From NCBI GenBank assembly GCA_022787085.1, contig JALFVE010000032.1, forward strand, positions 1-47,887: DNA of 47,887 bases. Reading direction: 5' to 3'. Positions 33,030 through 42,236 of this stretch are shown piece after piece. Numbering within the stretch: position 1 is the stretch's first letter; each line of letters starts with the position of its first letter. A program made the translations under genes and the position numbers. The notes under the pieces were generated by a model, which was not told where the DNA came from, searched no databases, and was given only the letters and a program-made list of their open reading frames with translations. The stretch is from Oscillospiraceae bacterium. Its GTDB lineage: Bacteria > Bacillota > Clostridia > Oscillospirales > Ruminococcaceae.

Positions 33030-33959
33030 ATGAAAAACAGAGTAACCGAGCTTCTCGGAATTGAAAAGCCCATTATTCAGGGCGGCATGGCATGGATAGC
33101 AGAAAGCACCCTTGCCTCCGCAGTATCGAACGCAGGCGGCGCAGGCATAATCGCAGGCGGCTCCGCTCCCATTGATTATCTCAGAAGCGAGATAAGAAAG
33201 TGCAAGGAGCTTACGGATAAGCCCTTCGGCGTAAATATCATGCTCATGTCCCCCAATGCGGAGGAGCTTGCAAAGCTTGTAATCGAGGAAGGCGTGTCCT
33301 TCGTCACCACAGGCGCAGGCAATCCCGGACAGTATATCGCCGCATGGAAGGAAGCGGGCATAAAGGTAATTCCCGTAGTTCCCTCCGTAGCCCTTGCAAA
33401 GAGACTTGAAAAGATAGGCGCAGATGCCGTTATCGCAGAGGGCACCGAGTCGGGCGGACATATCGGTCAGAATACCACCATGTGCCTCGTTCCCCAGGTA
33501 GTTGACGCAGTAAGCGTTCCCGTGATCGCAGCAGGCGGAATCGCCGACGGCAGAGGAATCGCAGCAAGCTTCATGCTTGGCGCAGAGGGCGTGCAGATAG
33601 GCACCCGCTTCCTTGCCTCCGAGGAATGTCAGATACACGAAAACTACAAGAATGCAGTCATCAAGGCAAAGGACACCGACAATGCCATCACAGGCTTCTA
33701 TTCGGGAAGCCCCTGCCGCTGCATAAAGAGCAAATATACAAAGAAGCTCCAGGAAATGGAAAAAATGGCAGCGCCCCCCGAGGATTTCGAGGCGCTCACC
33801 GTGGGCTCGCTCAGAAAGGCAGTGGTTGACGGCAATACAGACGAAGGCTCTATGCTCTGCGGACTTATCGCAGGCATGATAAACGAGGTAAAGCCCGTCA
33901 AGGATATAATGGCAGAGCTTTCGGAGCAGGCAGGAAAGCTTCTTGGAACCGAATTTTGA
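33030..33959 (+). CDS. fabK: Enoyl-ACP reductase II (FMN-dependent)
   Basis: A 309-residue flavoenzyme of the nitronate monooxygenase-like TIM-barrel family. Signatures are PIIQGGMAWIA, GAGIIAGGSAP, VTTGAGNPG, AEGTESGGHIG and AAGGIADGRG. It performs the last reduction of each elongation cycle. No fabI or fabL is in the cluster, so it is probably the main enoyl reductase. FabK enzymes are insensitive to triclosan (family knowledge). Confidence 0.96.
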   Translation: MKNRVTELLGIEKPIIQGGMAWIAESTLASAVSNAGGAGIIAGGSAPIDYLRSEIRKCKELTDKPFGVNIMLMSPNAEELAKLVIEEGVSFVTTGAGNPGQYIAAWKEAGIKVIPVVPSVALAKRLEKIGADAVIAEGTESGGHIGQNTTMCLVPQVVDAVSVPVIAAGGIADGRGIAASFMLGAEGVQIGTRFLASEECQIHENYKNAVIKAKDTDNAITGFYSGSPCRCIKSKYTKKLQEMEKMAAPPEDFEALTVGSLRKAVVDGNTDEGSMLCGLIAGMINEVKPVKDIMAELSEQAGKLLGTEF

Positions 33960-33988
33960 TTGACATACCCATTTTCCGTCAATATAAA
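33960..33988 (+). promoter_or_regulatory. Internal promoter candidate upstream of fabG
   Basis: TTGACA (33960-33965), a 17-nt spacer and TATAAA (33983-33988), in the 62-nt gap after fabK. The -35 box is one arm of a TTGAC-N13-GTCAA inverted repeat. Confidence 0.55.
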
Positions 33989-34021
33989 TAATAACATTCT
34001 AAACACACGGAGGAATGAAAA

Positions 34022-34759
34022 ATGGCAAAAACAGCTATAATCACAGGCTCGTCAAGAGGAATCGGCGCAGCAATTGCCCTGAGACTTGCAAAGGACGGCA
34101 TGAACATCGCATTCAACGACCTTAATATGACAATGTTCGAGAACAACGATATCATAGATAAGGTAAAGGCTCTGGGCGTTGAAGCGGAGATATTCTGCGC
34201 AGACGTTTCCAAATATGCGGAATGTGAAGCAATGGTCAAGGCAGTGAAGGAGCGCTTCGGCACAATTGACGTTCTGGTAAACAACGCAGGCATCACCAGA
34301 GACGGACTCATGGCAAGAATGCCCGAGGAGCAGTATGACATGGTAATCGCCGTAAATCAGAAGAGCGTTTTCAACATGACAAAGTTCGTGGGCAATATCA
34401 TGATGCGCCAGAGAAGCGGCCATATCATCAATCTCGCATCCGTGGCAGGTCTTTACGGCAATCCGGGACAGATAAATTACAGCGCATCAAAGGCAGCAAT
34501 CATCGGCATGACAAAGACGGTAGCAAAGGAGCTTGGCTCAAGAAATGTCACCTGCAACGCCGTAGCCCCCGGATTTATCCATACACCCATGACCGACAAG
34601 CTCACCGAGGAGCAGAAGGCAGCAATGCTCGCACAGATCGCAATGAAGCGCTACGGCGAGCCCGAGGAAATCGCAGGCGTGGTATCATTCCTGGCATCGG
34701 AGGATTCCTCCTATGTAACAGGACAGGTTATCGAAATATCGGGCGGAATCTCAATGTAA
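34022..34759 (+). CDS. fabG: 3-oxoacyl-ACP reductase
   Basis: A 245-residue short-chain dehydrogenase that reduces the beta-keto intermediate with NADPH. The cofactor loop is TGSSRGIG and the conserved NNAG is present. The catalytic Ser is in NLASVAG, with Tyr and Lys in YSASKAA. GGAGG precedes the start. Confidence 0.97.
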   Translation: MAKTAIITGSSRGIGAAIALRLAKDGMNIAFNDLNMTMFENNDIIDKVKALGVEAEIFCADVSKYAECEAMVKAVKERFGTIDVLVNNAGITRDGLMARMPEEQYDMVIAVNQKSVFNMTKFVGNIMMRQRSGHIINLASVAGLYGNPGQINYSASKAAIIGMTKTVAKELGSRNVTCNAVAPGFIHTPMTDKLTEEQKAAMLAQIAMKRYGEPEEIAGVVSFLASEDSSYVTGQVIEISGGISM

Positions 34760-34811
34760 GCTCCCGAATCAACGGATATATTCAAATTGTAATCACGAAA
34801 GGATCGGATAT

Positions 34812-36047
34812 ATGAGAAGAGTCGCAGTAACAGGAATGGGTGTGGTTTCCCCCTTAGGAAACAGTATTGACGAATTCTGGAGCAATATCAAGGCAAACAA
34901 GCTTGGCTTCAGCTTTCTTGACGATATCGTAAGCGAGGATTTCGAGGTAAGGATAGGAGCTCCCGTCAGAGAATTCGACCCCGAAAAGCACATTGACAAG
35001 AAGGATGCAAAAAGGCTTGACCGCTTCACCCAGTTTGCGGTTTACGCAGCCCTTGAGGCAATGGAAGACGCAGGAACCAAATTTGAGGATATAGATCCCT
35101 ACAGAGCAGGTGTAATAGCAGGCGTAGGAATAGGCGGACTTGACCTTACCATGCAGGAATACGAAAAGTATCAGACAAAGGGCCCCGGAAGAGTATCGGC
35201 GCTCTATATTCCCACAATGATCGCAAATATGGCAGCAGGAACCATCTCCATGAAAACACATTTCAAGGGAGCAAACTACTGCACCACCACCGCCTGTGCC
35301 TCCTCAACCCATGCTATCGGAGAAGCCTTCAGACGTATCAAGGACGGCTATCTTGATGTGTGCATAGCAGGCGGAGCGGAAGCCTGCGTAAATGAGTTTG
35401 CCCTTGCAGGCTTCAATAATATGAAAGCCCTTTCCCGCTCAACAGACCTTGAAAGATGCTCGATACCCTTTGACGCCGAGAGAAACGGCTTCATCTTAGG
35501 CGAAGGCAGCGGAATGCTCATTCTCGAGGAAATGGAGCACGCCAAGGCAAGAGGAGCGAAGATATATGCCGAGATCGCAGGCTATGGCGCAACGGGAGAC
35601 GCATTCCACATGACATCTCCCGACCCCGCAGGCGAAGCCGCAGCCGCAGCTATCAGACTTGCATTTGAAGAAGCAGGACTTGCCCCCGAGGATATCGACT
35701 ATATCAACGCCCACGGAACCTCCACACATCTTAACGATATGTGCGAGACTACAGCAATAAAGCTTGCGCTGGGCGAGGCAGCAAAGAAGGTAGTGGTAAA
35801 CTCCACCAAGTCCATGACAGGACATCTTTTAGGCGCAGCAGGCGCAGTGGAAGCCATAGTAACAGCCCTTTCCTGCAAGGAGGACTTTGTTCATAAGACC
35901 GTAGGCTTCAAGGTGCCCGACCCCGAGTGCGACCTTGACAACTGCGTGAGCGGCAACAGAAATATGACCGTAAATGCGGCTCTCACCAATAATTTAGGCT
36001 TCGGCGGTCATAACGCAACTCTTTGCTTCAAGAAATACTCCGAATAA
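34812..36047 (+). CDS. fabF: 3-oxoacyl-ACP synthase II
   Basis: A 411-residue elongating condensing enzyme. The catalytic Cys162 lies in TTTACASSTHAIG and the two histidines in NAHGTSTHLND and SMTGHLLGAAG. A C-terminal glycine-rich NNLGFGGHN is present. It starts MRRVAVTGMGVVSPLG, the usual N-terminus. Confidence 0.97.
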   Translation: MRRVAVTGMGVVSPLGNSIDEFWSNIKANKLGFSFLDDIVSEDFEVRIGAPVREFDPEKHIDKKDAKRLDRFTQFAVYAALEAMEDAGTKFEDIDPYRAGVIAGVGIGGLDLTMQEYEKYQTKGPGRVSALYIPTMIANMAAGTISMKTHFKGANYCTTTACASSTHAIGEAFRRIKDGYLDVCIAGGAEACVNEFALAGFNNMKALSRSTDLERCSIPFDAERNGFILGEGSGMLILEEMEHAKARGAKIYAEIAGYGATGDAFHMTSPDPAGEAAAAAIRLAFEEAGLAPEDIDYINAHGTSTHLNDMCETTAIKLALGEAAKKVVVNSTKSMTGHLLGAAGAVEAIVTALSCKEDFVHKTVGFKVPDPECDLDNCVSGNRNMTVNAALTNNLGFGGHNATLCFKKYSE

Positions 36048-36072
36048 GCAAACCCGAAAGGACTGAATAAAA

Positions 36073-36546
36073 ATGGGCACACTTCCTTTTGACCTTGAAA
36101 TAGAGGACATTGCCGCACTTGCGGACCTTATAAACGAAAAAAACTTAGGCGAGATATGCCTTGAGGACGACGATATCGGCGCAAAGCTCGTAATAAAGAG
36201 CCGTCCTCTGCCTCCCCCGCCTCCGGGCATGGCAGCACCTATGCAGGCACCTGCCGCACCCATAGCAGCACCATCACCTGCAGCAGCCCCCTCAGCAGAT
36301 TCTCTCCCCGATGGAGAAACAGTTAAATCCCCCATCGTTGGCACATATTATTCCTCTCCCGCACCCGATAAGCCCCCCTTCGTGCAGGTTGGACAGAAGG
36401 TGAAAAAGGGCGATATCATAATGATAATCGAGTCCATGAAGATAATGAACGAGATCCCAAGCCCCGCCGACGGAACAGTTAAAAAGCTGCTTGTAAAGAA
36501 CGGCGACGCAGTGGAATTTGACCAGCCCATAATGATAATCGGTTAA
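36073..36546 (+). CDS. accB: Biotin carboxyl carrier protein of acetyl-CoA carboxylase
   Basis: A 157-residue carrier. It has an N-terminal helical region, a Pro/Ala-rich linker (about 45-75) and a biotinyl domain (about 80-157) with the lysine in ESMKIMNE. That variant differs from the usual EAMKMMNE but keeps the Met-Lys core. It carries carboxybiotin between AccC and AccAD. Confidence 0.95.
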   Translation: MGTLPFDLEIEDIAALADLINEKNLGEICLEDDDIGAKLVIKSRPLPPPPPGMAAPMQAPAAPIAAPSPAAAPSADSLPDGETVKSPIVGTYYSSPAPDKPPFVQVGQKVKKGDIIMIIESMKIMNEIPSPADGTVKKLLVKNGDAVEFDQPIMIIG

Positions 36547-36558
36547 GGAGGAAGCACC

Positions 36559-36984
36559 ATGTTAATGAATAAAGAGCAGATAATGGAAATAATCCCCCAC
36601 CGCGACCCCTTCCTTCTCATTGACGAGATTGAGGAATTAGAGCCGGGAAAGCGTGTGGTAGCATATAAAACAATGACTCCCGAGGAATTCTGGTTCAAGG
36701 GACATTTCCCCGATTATCCCGTAGTGCCTGGCGTTCTCATGGTTGAAATGATGGCGCAGGCAGGCTGCACAGCAATGCTCACCCTCCCCGAAAACAAGGG
36801 CAAAATTGGCTTTTTCGGGGGCATCAAGGAAGCGAAATTCCGCCGTCAGGTAGTTCCCGGGGACAGGCTCCGCATAGAGGTTGAGATAACCAAGGTAAGA
36901 GGCCCCGTAGGCTACGGCAAGGGCATCTGCACCGTAAACGGAGAAAAGGCAGTATCTGCGGAGATAACCTTCGCTATCAAGTAA
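36559..36984 (+). CDS. fabZ: 3-hydroxyacyl-ACP dehydratase
   Basis: A 141-residue hot-dog-fold dehydratase. The catalytic His is in GHFPDYPVVPG and the Glu in MVEMMAQ. The N-terminal HRDPFLLIDE is typical. AGGAGG precedes the ATG. It lies between accB and accC, a common Firmicute arrangement. Confidence 0.97.
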   Translation: MLMNKEQIMEIIPHRDPFLLIDEIEELEPGKRVVAYKTMTPEEFWFKGHFPDYPVVPGVLMVEMMAQAGCTAMLTLPENKGKIGFFGGIKEAKFRRQVVPGDRLRIEVEITKVRGPVGYGKGICTVNGEKAVSAEITFAIK

Positions 36985-37005
36985 CCTGAAAGGCTCTGAG
37001 TAAAA

Positions 37006-38358
37006 ATGTTTAAAAAGGTACTTATTGCAAACCGTGGAGAAATTGCGGTAAGAATAATAAGAGCTTGCCGTGAGCTTGGGATACACACCGTAACTGTGTA
37101 TTCCACCGCCGACAAGCACGCTCTCCATGCGCAGATCGCAGACGAAGCCATATGCATAGGTCCCCCCGCCACCAAGGACAGCTACTTAAACGCCGCCGCC
37201 ATTATAGAAGCCTGCAAAATGACAGGAGCGGAGGCAGTTCACCCGGGCTTCGGCTTTCTCTCGGAGAATGCAGATTTTGCCCGTCTGTGCGAGGAAAATA
37301 ATATCGTTTTCATAGGGCCCAAGCCTAAGTCTATCAGTATGCTGGGAGATAAAGCTGCGGCAAAGAAGGCAATGAAGGCAGCGGGAGTTCCCGTAATTCC
37401 CGGCTCCGACGGAGCGGTGCCCGATATGGAGGCCGCAAAGAAGCTCTGCGCCGAGATAGGCTGTCCCTTAATGGTAAAGGCATCCGCAGGCGGCGGCGGA
37501 CGTGGAATACGTCTCGTTGAACGCCCCGAGGACTTAGAGGACGCTATCACCGCCGCAAAGCAGGAGGCGAAGAATTTCTTCGGTGACGACAGCATTTACA
37601 TGGAGAAATTTATCGTAAATCCCAAGCATATCGAAGTCCAGATACTTGCCGATAAATACGGAAATACCGTATATTTAGGCGAAAGAGACTGCTCCATGCA
37701 AAGGAGAAACCAGAAGGTTTTAGAGGAGACTCCCTCCCCCATAATGAGCACCGAGCTTCGTGAAAAAATGGGACGTGCGGCAGTAACCGCAGCAAGAGTC
37801 TGCGGCTATACAAACGCAGGCACAATCGAGTTTCTTGTAGATTCAAGCAGACGCTTCTACTTCATGGAAATGAATACAAGAATACAGGTAGAGCACCCCA
37901 TCACCGAAGCCGTAACAGGCATCGACCTTGTAAAGCATCAGATAAAGATAGCAGCAGGCGAAGAGCTTCCCTTCACCCAGAAGGATATCTCCATGACAGG
38001 CCATTCCATCGAGTGCCGTATAAATGCGGAAAATCCCGACTTCAATTTCCGTCCCAGCCCGGGGCAGATAACCGCCCTCCATATTCCGGGAGGTCCCGGT
38101 ATAAGAGTGGACAGCTCCGTATATCAGGGCTATACCATTCCCCCCTTCTATGACAGCATGATCGCAAAGCTAATAGTCCATGCCCCCACCCGACCCGAGG
38201 CAATAGCCAAGATGAAATGGGCGCTGGCGGAATTTATCGTGGAGGGCGTGGATACCAATATAGATTTCCAGCTCTCCCTTATCAGAGACAGCGTATTCGA
38301 GCAGGGCACCTACGATATCGGCTATCTGGGCAGAAAGCTGTCGTCAAGCGATAAATGA
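37006..38358 (+). CDS. accC: Biotin carboxylase subunit of acetyl-CoA carboxylase
   Basis: A 450-residue ATP-grasp enzyme that carboxylates biotin on AccB. It begins KVLIANRGEIAVRIIRACRE. The glycine-rich loop is KASAGGGGRGIR, and the active-site block EMNTRIQVEHPITEAVTG and the C-terminal domain are complete. Confidence 0.97.
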   Translation: MFKKVLIANRGEIAVRIIRACRELGIHTVTVYSTADKHALHAQIADEAICIGPPATKDSYLNAAAIIEACKMTGAEAVHPGFGFLSENADFARLCEENNIVFIGPKPKSISMLGDKAAAKKAMKAAGVPVIPGSDGAVPDMEAAKKLCAEIGCPLMVKASAGGGGRGIRLVERPEDLEDAITAAKQEAKNFFGDDSIYMEKFIVNPKHIEVQILADKYGNTVYLGERDCSMQRRNQKVLEETPSPIMSTELREKMGRAAVTAARVCGYTNAGTIEFLVDSSRRFYFMEMNTRIQVEHPITEAVTGIDLVKHQIKIAAGEELPFTQKDISMTGHSIECRINAENPDFNFRPSPGQITALHIPGGPGIRVDSSVYQGYTIPPFYDSMIAKLIVHAPTRPEAIAKMKWALAEFIVEGVDTNIDFQLSLIRDSVFEQGTYDIGYLGRKLSSSDK

Positions 38359-38389
38359 ATAAAAATTTTAACGAATTGAGGCGAAAAGA

Positions 38390-39259
38390 TTGTTAGAGGA
38401 TTTGTTCAAGGTCGTCACCGCCCGCTTTAATCTGGACGAGGGCGAGAAAGCCCCCGATGTTCCCGCAGAAAAGCAGTTCAAATGCCCCCGCTGCTCCGAG
38501 GGCTGCACACAGGATGAGCTTGAAGGCAATAAATGGGTATGCCCCTCCTGCGGCTATCACAGCAGGATAAGCGCCGCAGAACGCCTTTCCATAACCGTGG
38601 ATAAGGACAGCTTTATAGAATATGACAAGGACATGACAAGCCTTAATCCCATAGATTTCCCCGAATATGAGGAGAAGCTCGAGGGGCTCAGGCAGAAAAC
38701 AGGTATGAACGAGGCTGTCATAACGGGAGAATGTACCATAAAGGGCGAGCGCTGCATTATCGGAATAATGGATTCTCATTTTATGATGGCGTCCATGGGC
38801 AGCGTGGTGGGCGAAAAGGTCACAAGAGCCTTTGAAGCCGCAGCGCAGAAGAAGCTTCCTCTTGTGCTGTTCACAGCCTCGGGAGGAGCAAGAATGCAGG
38901 AGGGACTTGTGTCCCTTATGCAGATGGCAAAGACAAGCGGTGCAGCAGCGAGGCTCTCTCAGGCAGGCGGGCTTTACATCACCGTCCTCACCGACCCCAC
39001 CACAGGCGGCGTAACAGCATCCTTTGCCTCACTGGGAGATATAATAATCGCAGAGCCGAAGGTGCTTGTGGGCTTTGCGGGCAGACGAGTTATCGAGGGA
39101 ACCATCAAGCAAAGGCTCCCCGAGGATTTCCAGTCTGCGGAATTTACGCTTGAAAACGGATTTGCGGATATGATAGTGGAGAGGAAGAATCTCCGCCGAA
39201 CCATAGCCCACCTTATCCGTCTCCATAAGCCATTCAGGGAGGTGGATATCATTGTCTGA
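38390..39259 (+). CDS. accD: Acetyl-CoA carboxylase carboxyltransferase, beta subunit
   Basis: A 289-residue subunit. A four-cysteine zinc finger (CPRC and CPSC, about residues 26-49) is followed by a crotonase-fold carboxyltransferase domain (SGGARMQEGLVSLMQMAKT, TDPTTGGVTASFA). The start is TTG at 38390 with GAGG 8 nt upstream; no ATG fits. It overlaps or abuts accA. Confidence 0.96.
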   Translation: MLEDLFKVVTARFNLDEGEKAPDVPAEKQFKCPRCSEGCTQDELEGNKWVCPSCGYHSRISAAERLSITVDKDSFIEYDKDMTSLNPIDFPEYEEKLEGLRQKTGMNEAVITGECTIKGERCIIGIMDSHFMMASMGSVVGEKVTRAFEAAAQKKLPLVLFTASGGARMQEGLVSLMQMAKTSGAAARLSQAGGLYITVLTDPTTGGVTASFASLGDIIIAEPKVLVGFAGRRVIEGTIKQRLPEDFQSAEFTLENGFADMIVERKNLRRTIAHLIRLHKPFREVDIIV

Positions 39260-39269
39260 GGATATCATA

Positions 39270-40139
39270 ATGGAAAACGGGGAAAATCCCGCCGCAGAAG
39301 AGATAACCCCCTTTGAGCGGCTTGAGATAATCAGGAACAAGAACCGTCCCACCATCAGGGATTATCTCCCCCTTATTTTCAATGACTTTTTTGAGCTTCA
39401 CGGCGACCGTCTTTTCGGAGACGACGGAGCCATTCTCGGCGGCATCTGCAGGCTGGGCAAGCTTCCCGTAACCGTAATTGCGGAGGTAAAGGGCAGGGAT
39501 ATCTTTGAAAATAAAGCGTCGAATTTCGCCATGCCCCATCCCGAGGGCTACCGCAAGGCACTGCGGCTTGCCCACCAGGCGGAGAAATTCCACCGTCCCG
39601 TAATATGCTTTATAGACACTCCGGGAGCATTCTGCGGGGTTGCTGCAGAAAAAAGAGGACAGGGCGAAGCCATCGCCCGTAACTTAGCGGAGTTCATGAC
39701 CCTCAAAACACCCGTAATATCGGTGGTTCTGGGAGAAGGCGGCAGCGGCGGAGCATTGGCGCTTGGCGTGTGCGACGAGCTTGCCATGCTTGAGAACTCC
39801 ATCTATTCGGTAATCTCCCCCCGAGGCTTTGCTTCCATTTTGTGGAAGGACGCCTCAAAGGAAAAGGAAGCCTGCAATATAATGCGTGTAACAGCGCAGG
39901 ATGCCGTAAATCTGGGCATAGCGGAGAAGATAATCCCCGAGCCCGAAGGCGGCGCACACAACGATCCCGAAACGACTGCCGAAAATATTGCAGATTTTTT
40001 GGTAAAATCGCTGAATAGTAAAATGAAAAAAGATATTGACGTTTTGCTTAATGAACGGTATAATAAATTTAGAAAAATCGGCGTGTTCCGTGAGCAGACA
40101 GCAGAACGGACTGAAGCAGCCGATGAAACCACTAAGTAA
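39270..40139 (+). CDS. accA: Acetyl-CoA carboxylase carboxyltransferase, alpha subunit
   Basis: About 289 residues. It has the family blocks RPTIRDYLPLIFNDFFELHG, FIDTPGAFCG, GEGGSGGALALG and SVISPRGFASILWKD. Two starts are plausible: ATG at 39270 with GAGG 8 nt upstream, chosen here, and TTG at 39252 with GGAGG 9 nt upstream, which overlaps accD by 8 nt. Either gives a full-length protein. It forms the carboxyltransferase with AccD. Confidence 0.94.
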   Translation: MENGENPAAEEITPFERLEIIRNKNRPTIRDYLPLIFNDFFELHGDRLFGDDGAILGGICRLGKLPVTVIAEVKGRDIFENKASNFAMPHPEGYRKALRLAHQAEKFHRPVICFIDTPGAFCGVAAEKRGQGEAIARNLAEFMTLKTPVISVVLGEGGSGGALALGVCDELAMLENSIYSVISPRGFASILWKDASKEKEACNIMRVTAQDAVNLGIAEKIIPEPEGGAHNDPETTAENIADFLVKSLNSKMKKDIDVLLNERYNKFRKIGVFREQTAERTEAADETTK

Positions 40140-40186
40140 AGACAGAAACAGTCTTTATTATACACAATCACAAGGAGGAAAATCAA

Positions 40187-40414
40187 ATGGTATTTGATAA
40201 GGTTAAGGAGCTCATCGCAGATCAGCTTTCAGTTGACGAAGATAAGGTTGTTGAAGACGCAAACATCCAGGACGATCTTGGCGCAGATTCACTTGATATC
40301 GTTGATCTCATCGGCGTTATCGAGGATGAGTATGACATCGAGATCTCTGACGAGACCGTGCAGACTCTCAAGACCGTTGGCGATATCGTTAAGTATATCG
40401 AGGACAATCAGTAA
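40187..40414 (+). CDS. acpP: Acyl carrier protein
   Basis: A 75-residue acidic four-helix carrier. Ser35 in GADSLDIVDL carries phosphopantetheine. AGGAGG lies before the ATG. It is the last gene of the operon, 47 nt after accA; that gap contains a small AAAGAC/GTCTTT hairpin that could separate its expression from the upstream genes. Confidence 0.97.
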   Translation: MVFDKVKELIADQLSVDEDKVVEDANIQDDLGADSLDIVDLIGVIEDEYDIEISDETVQTLKTVGDIVKYIEDNQ

Positions 40415-40429
40415 TCAACAATAAAAGCT

Positions 40430-40462
40430 GCCCGAAGCTCAGCATGGCTCTCGGGCTTTTTT
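40430..40462 (+). terminator. Terminator of the fab-acc-acpP operon
   Basis: The stem GCCCGA/TCGGGC with an inner AGC/GCT stem is followed by six T, 15 nt after the acpP stop. Confidence 0.9.
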
Positions 40463-40520
40463 CTGTCTATATTATAGCACATTTGTTTCCGTTTGTCAAG
40501 TGCTTTTAAAAATTTTGTTC

Positions 40521-40557
40521 TAAAAATATAAGCTGCACCTTTTTTGCGGTGCAGCTT
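40521..40557 (-). terminator. Terminator of the secreted-protein gene
   Basis: A 10-bp stem AAGCTGCACC/GGTGCAGCTT with an 8-nt loop, followed on the minus strand by ATATTTTTA, just after the stop at 40567. Confidence 0.8.
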
Positions 40558-40566
40558 AATTGCAGT

Positions 40567-41265
40567 TCAATCATTTCCTTTAATTGTAAAATACGCATAA
40601 TACATCTTTTCATCATAATCGCCGCCTTTACGGTAATCGATAACGGAAGTGCATAATCTGTATTGTCCGCATTCAAGCACACCGTAAAGATCATCCCAAT
40701 ACCTGTTCAGAACATTCGGCTCATTTGCAGATAGATGATAGGATAAAGCAATAAACGCAATATCATGGTTCAGAATGGGCATAGCTTCCCATTTGCCATC
40801 ATTGTACCGTTCAAGAGTATAGGCTTCGCCAAATTCGAGACTGCCCGTTGTAGGAGTGCCGTCCCAGAGCAGCTCCGCCTTTAAGCCCGTGGGAGTGACC
40901 TCCTTCGCAGTAAAGGTGATGCCCCATTCATCGGGGATAAGCCTGCCTTTATCATCAAACTCGTATTCAACACCTGAAACAGTGACCTTTCCCACAGCAG
41001 CAGACCCGTCAGCCGTAAGAAAATATTTTTTCTTACCCTTGGACGTGATCCAGCAGTTTTTCTTCATAATGCCGTCTATGTAATAATACCGCTTGCCTGC
41101 TTTTGTTGTCCAACCTGTGTATGCCTTTGTTTCGCCATTGTCATACTGAATGTACCTGATACCGTCCTCGGTCTTTAAGACCGCCGCCTCAGCAGATAAA
41201 GGACATACAGCCAATGCTGACATTGCCATGAACAGCGCCGCTGTTCTCCTGATAAAACCTTTCAT
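40567..41265 (-). CDS. Secreted protein with cell-wall-binding repeats and Ig-like domain
   Basis: 232 residues. A signal peptide (1 to about 27, ending in LSAEA) is followed by aromatic-rich repeats (about 48-100; GWTTKAGKRYYYIDG, NCWITSKGKKKYFLTADGSA) that resemble choline-binding/glucan-binding cell-wall repeats. A C-terminal region (about 115-232; WGITFTAKEVTPTGLKAEL, YTLERYNDGKWEAM, LECGQYRL) resembles a bacterial Ig-like domain. A wall-attached accessory protein is likely; its ligand is unknown. It lies 40 nt downstream of the atypical regulator and may be co-transcribed with it. Confidence 0.8.
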   Translation of the reverse strand: MKGFIRRTAALFMAMSALAVCPLSAEAAVLKTEDGIRYIQYDNGETKAYTGWTTKAGKRYYYIDGIMKKNCWITSKGKKKYFLTADGSAAVGKVTVSGVEYEFDDKGRLIPDEWGITFTAKEVTPTGLKAELLWDGTPTTGSLEFGEAYTLERYNDGKWEAMPILNHDIAFIALSYHLSANEPNVLNRYWDDLYGVLECGQYRLCTSVIDYRKGGDYDEKMYYAYFTIKGND

Positions 41266-41304
41266 CGCAGTTTCTCCATTTAAATAATAAATCGGAAAAT
41301 ATTG

Positions 41305-42075
41305 TCAAACCGCCTTTTCCATCTTGTAGCCCACGCCGAAAACAACCTTGATATAGCTGGGATTGTGAGGATCAGGCTCGATCTTGCTTCTTATGCGGCG
41401 GATGTGCTCAACAACTGTTTTTCTGACGGAATAGGGAGTCTCGTTCCAGACCCTGCGGTAGATGTCGTCAACGGTGCAGACAGCGCCGCAGTTTTCCATA
41501 AGATATTCCACTATGCCGTATTCAATGGCAGTCATGCGGATAAGGCTGCCGCTTCTGAAAACCTCTCTGCGGCGGCGGTCAATGCTGATGCTGCCGTTAG
41601 TGAGGGTCTCGCCGTCAGCGGAAACAATGCCGCTTTCCCTGTTCTCGCTTTTCAGATATCGCCTCAGCAGAGAAACCACCCTCGCCTTGAACTCATACCT
41701 GCCGAATTCATCAGAATTCATGCAGGCATCTGCACCCTTTGCAAGAGCCATGGTGCGGTAGATCTCGTCGCAGCCGTCGGAAACGGTGAGCACAGGGATA
41801 TCGGAAACCTTCCTTAGCTCCTCGATAAGCCCGAAGGCAGGCGAAGCAAGTCCCCCGTCCCGTATCACCATCATGTGGATATCCCCGAAAAGGCAGGATC
41901 TATCAAGGATATCCCCCTTTTCATGAGGGATAACATTTATTTCCTCCCTCGAAAGCATATCCGAAAGGGACATAGCCTCTTCCCTTCTGTCCTCCCCGTA
42001 TGCTATAATAACATTCGGGCGGCTTTTAATGCCCGTTATTTCATTTTTATCGGAAAATACCAAATTTGCTGACAT
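41305..42075 (-). CDS. OmpR-like regulator with degraded receiver domain
   Basis: 256 residues. The C-terminal winged helix is intact (MTAIEYGIVEYLMEN, RRVWNETPYSVRKTVVEHI, VVFGVGYKME). The N-terminal receiver has the fold pattern but not the chemistry. The acidic pair is replaced (IIAYGEDRRE) and the phospho-acceptor position in DIHMMVIRDGG is hydrophobic. The Lys of the KPF motif is also missing after GADACM. It is therefore probably phosphorylation-independent. No kinase gene is adjacent. GGAGG lies 7 nt before the ATG at 42075; the 39-codon longer reading is not supported. Confidence 0.85.
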   Translation of the reverse strand: MSANLVFSDKNEITGIKSRPNVIIAYGEDRREEAMSLSDMLSREEINVIPHEKGDILDRSCLFGDIHMMVIRDGGLASPAFGLIEELRKVSDIPVLTVSDGCDEIYRTMALAKGADACMNSDEFGRYEFKARVVSLLRRYLKSENRESGIVSADGETLTNGSISIDRRRREVFRSGSLIRMTAIEYGIVEYLMENCGAVCTVDDIYRRVWNETPYSVRKTVVEHIRRIRSKIEPDPHNPSYIKVVFGVGYKMEKAV

Positions 42076-42206
42076 AAGCTTTCCTCCTGTTCTTTGATAA
42101 AGGGGCAAATTCCATATCTTTCTCTGTTGGGGAAATGCCCTGCGTTTTTCGCTTCTGATATATAAACGATTCAGAGAGGCAAAAAATTTCACTCATTGGG
42201 ATGAAT

Positions 42207-42236
42207 TTACAAAATATTCATATATACCGTTATAAT
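42207..42236 (+). promoter_or_regulatory. Promoter of the ECF sigma/anti-sigma operon
   Basis: TTACAA (42207-42212), an 18-nt spacer and TATAAT (42231-42236), upstream of the sigma gene. No clear ECF-type autoregulated site is visible. Confidence 0.5.

Noticed and set aside
40138-40156. AAAGAC/GTCTTT hairpin between accA and acpP as a terminator
   Set aside because: Only a 6-bp A/T-leaning stem with no proper T-run; mentioned under acpP as a possible processing point.
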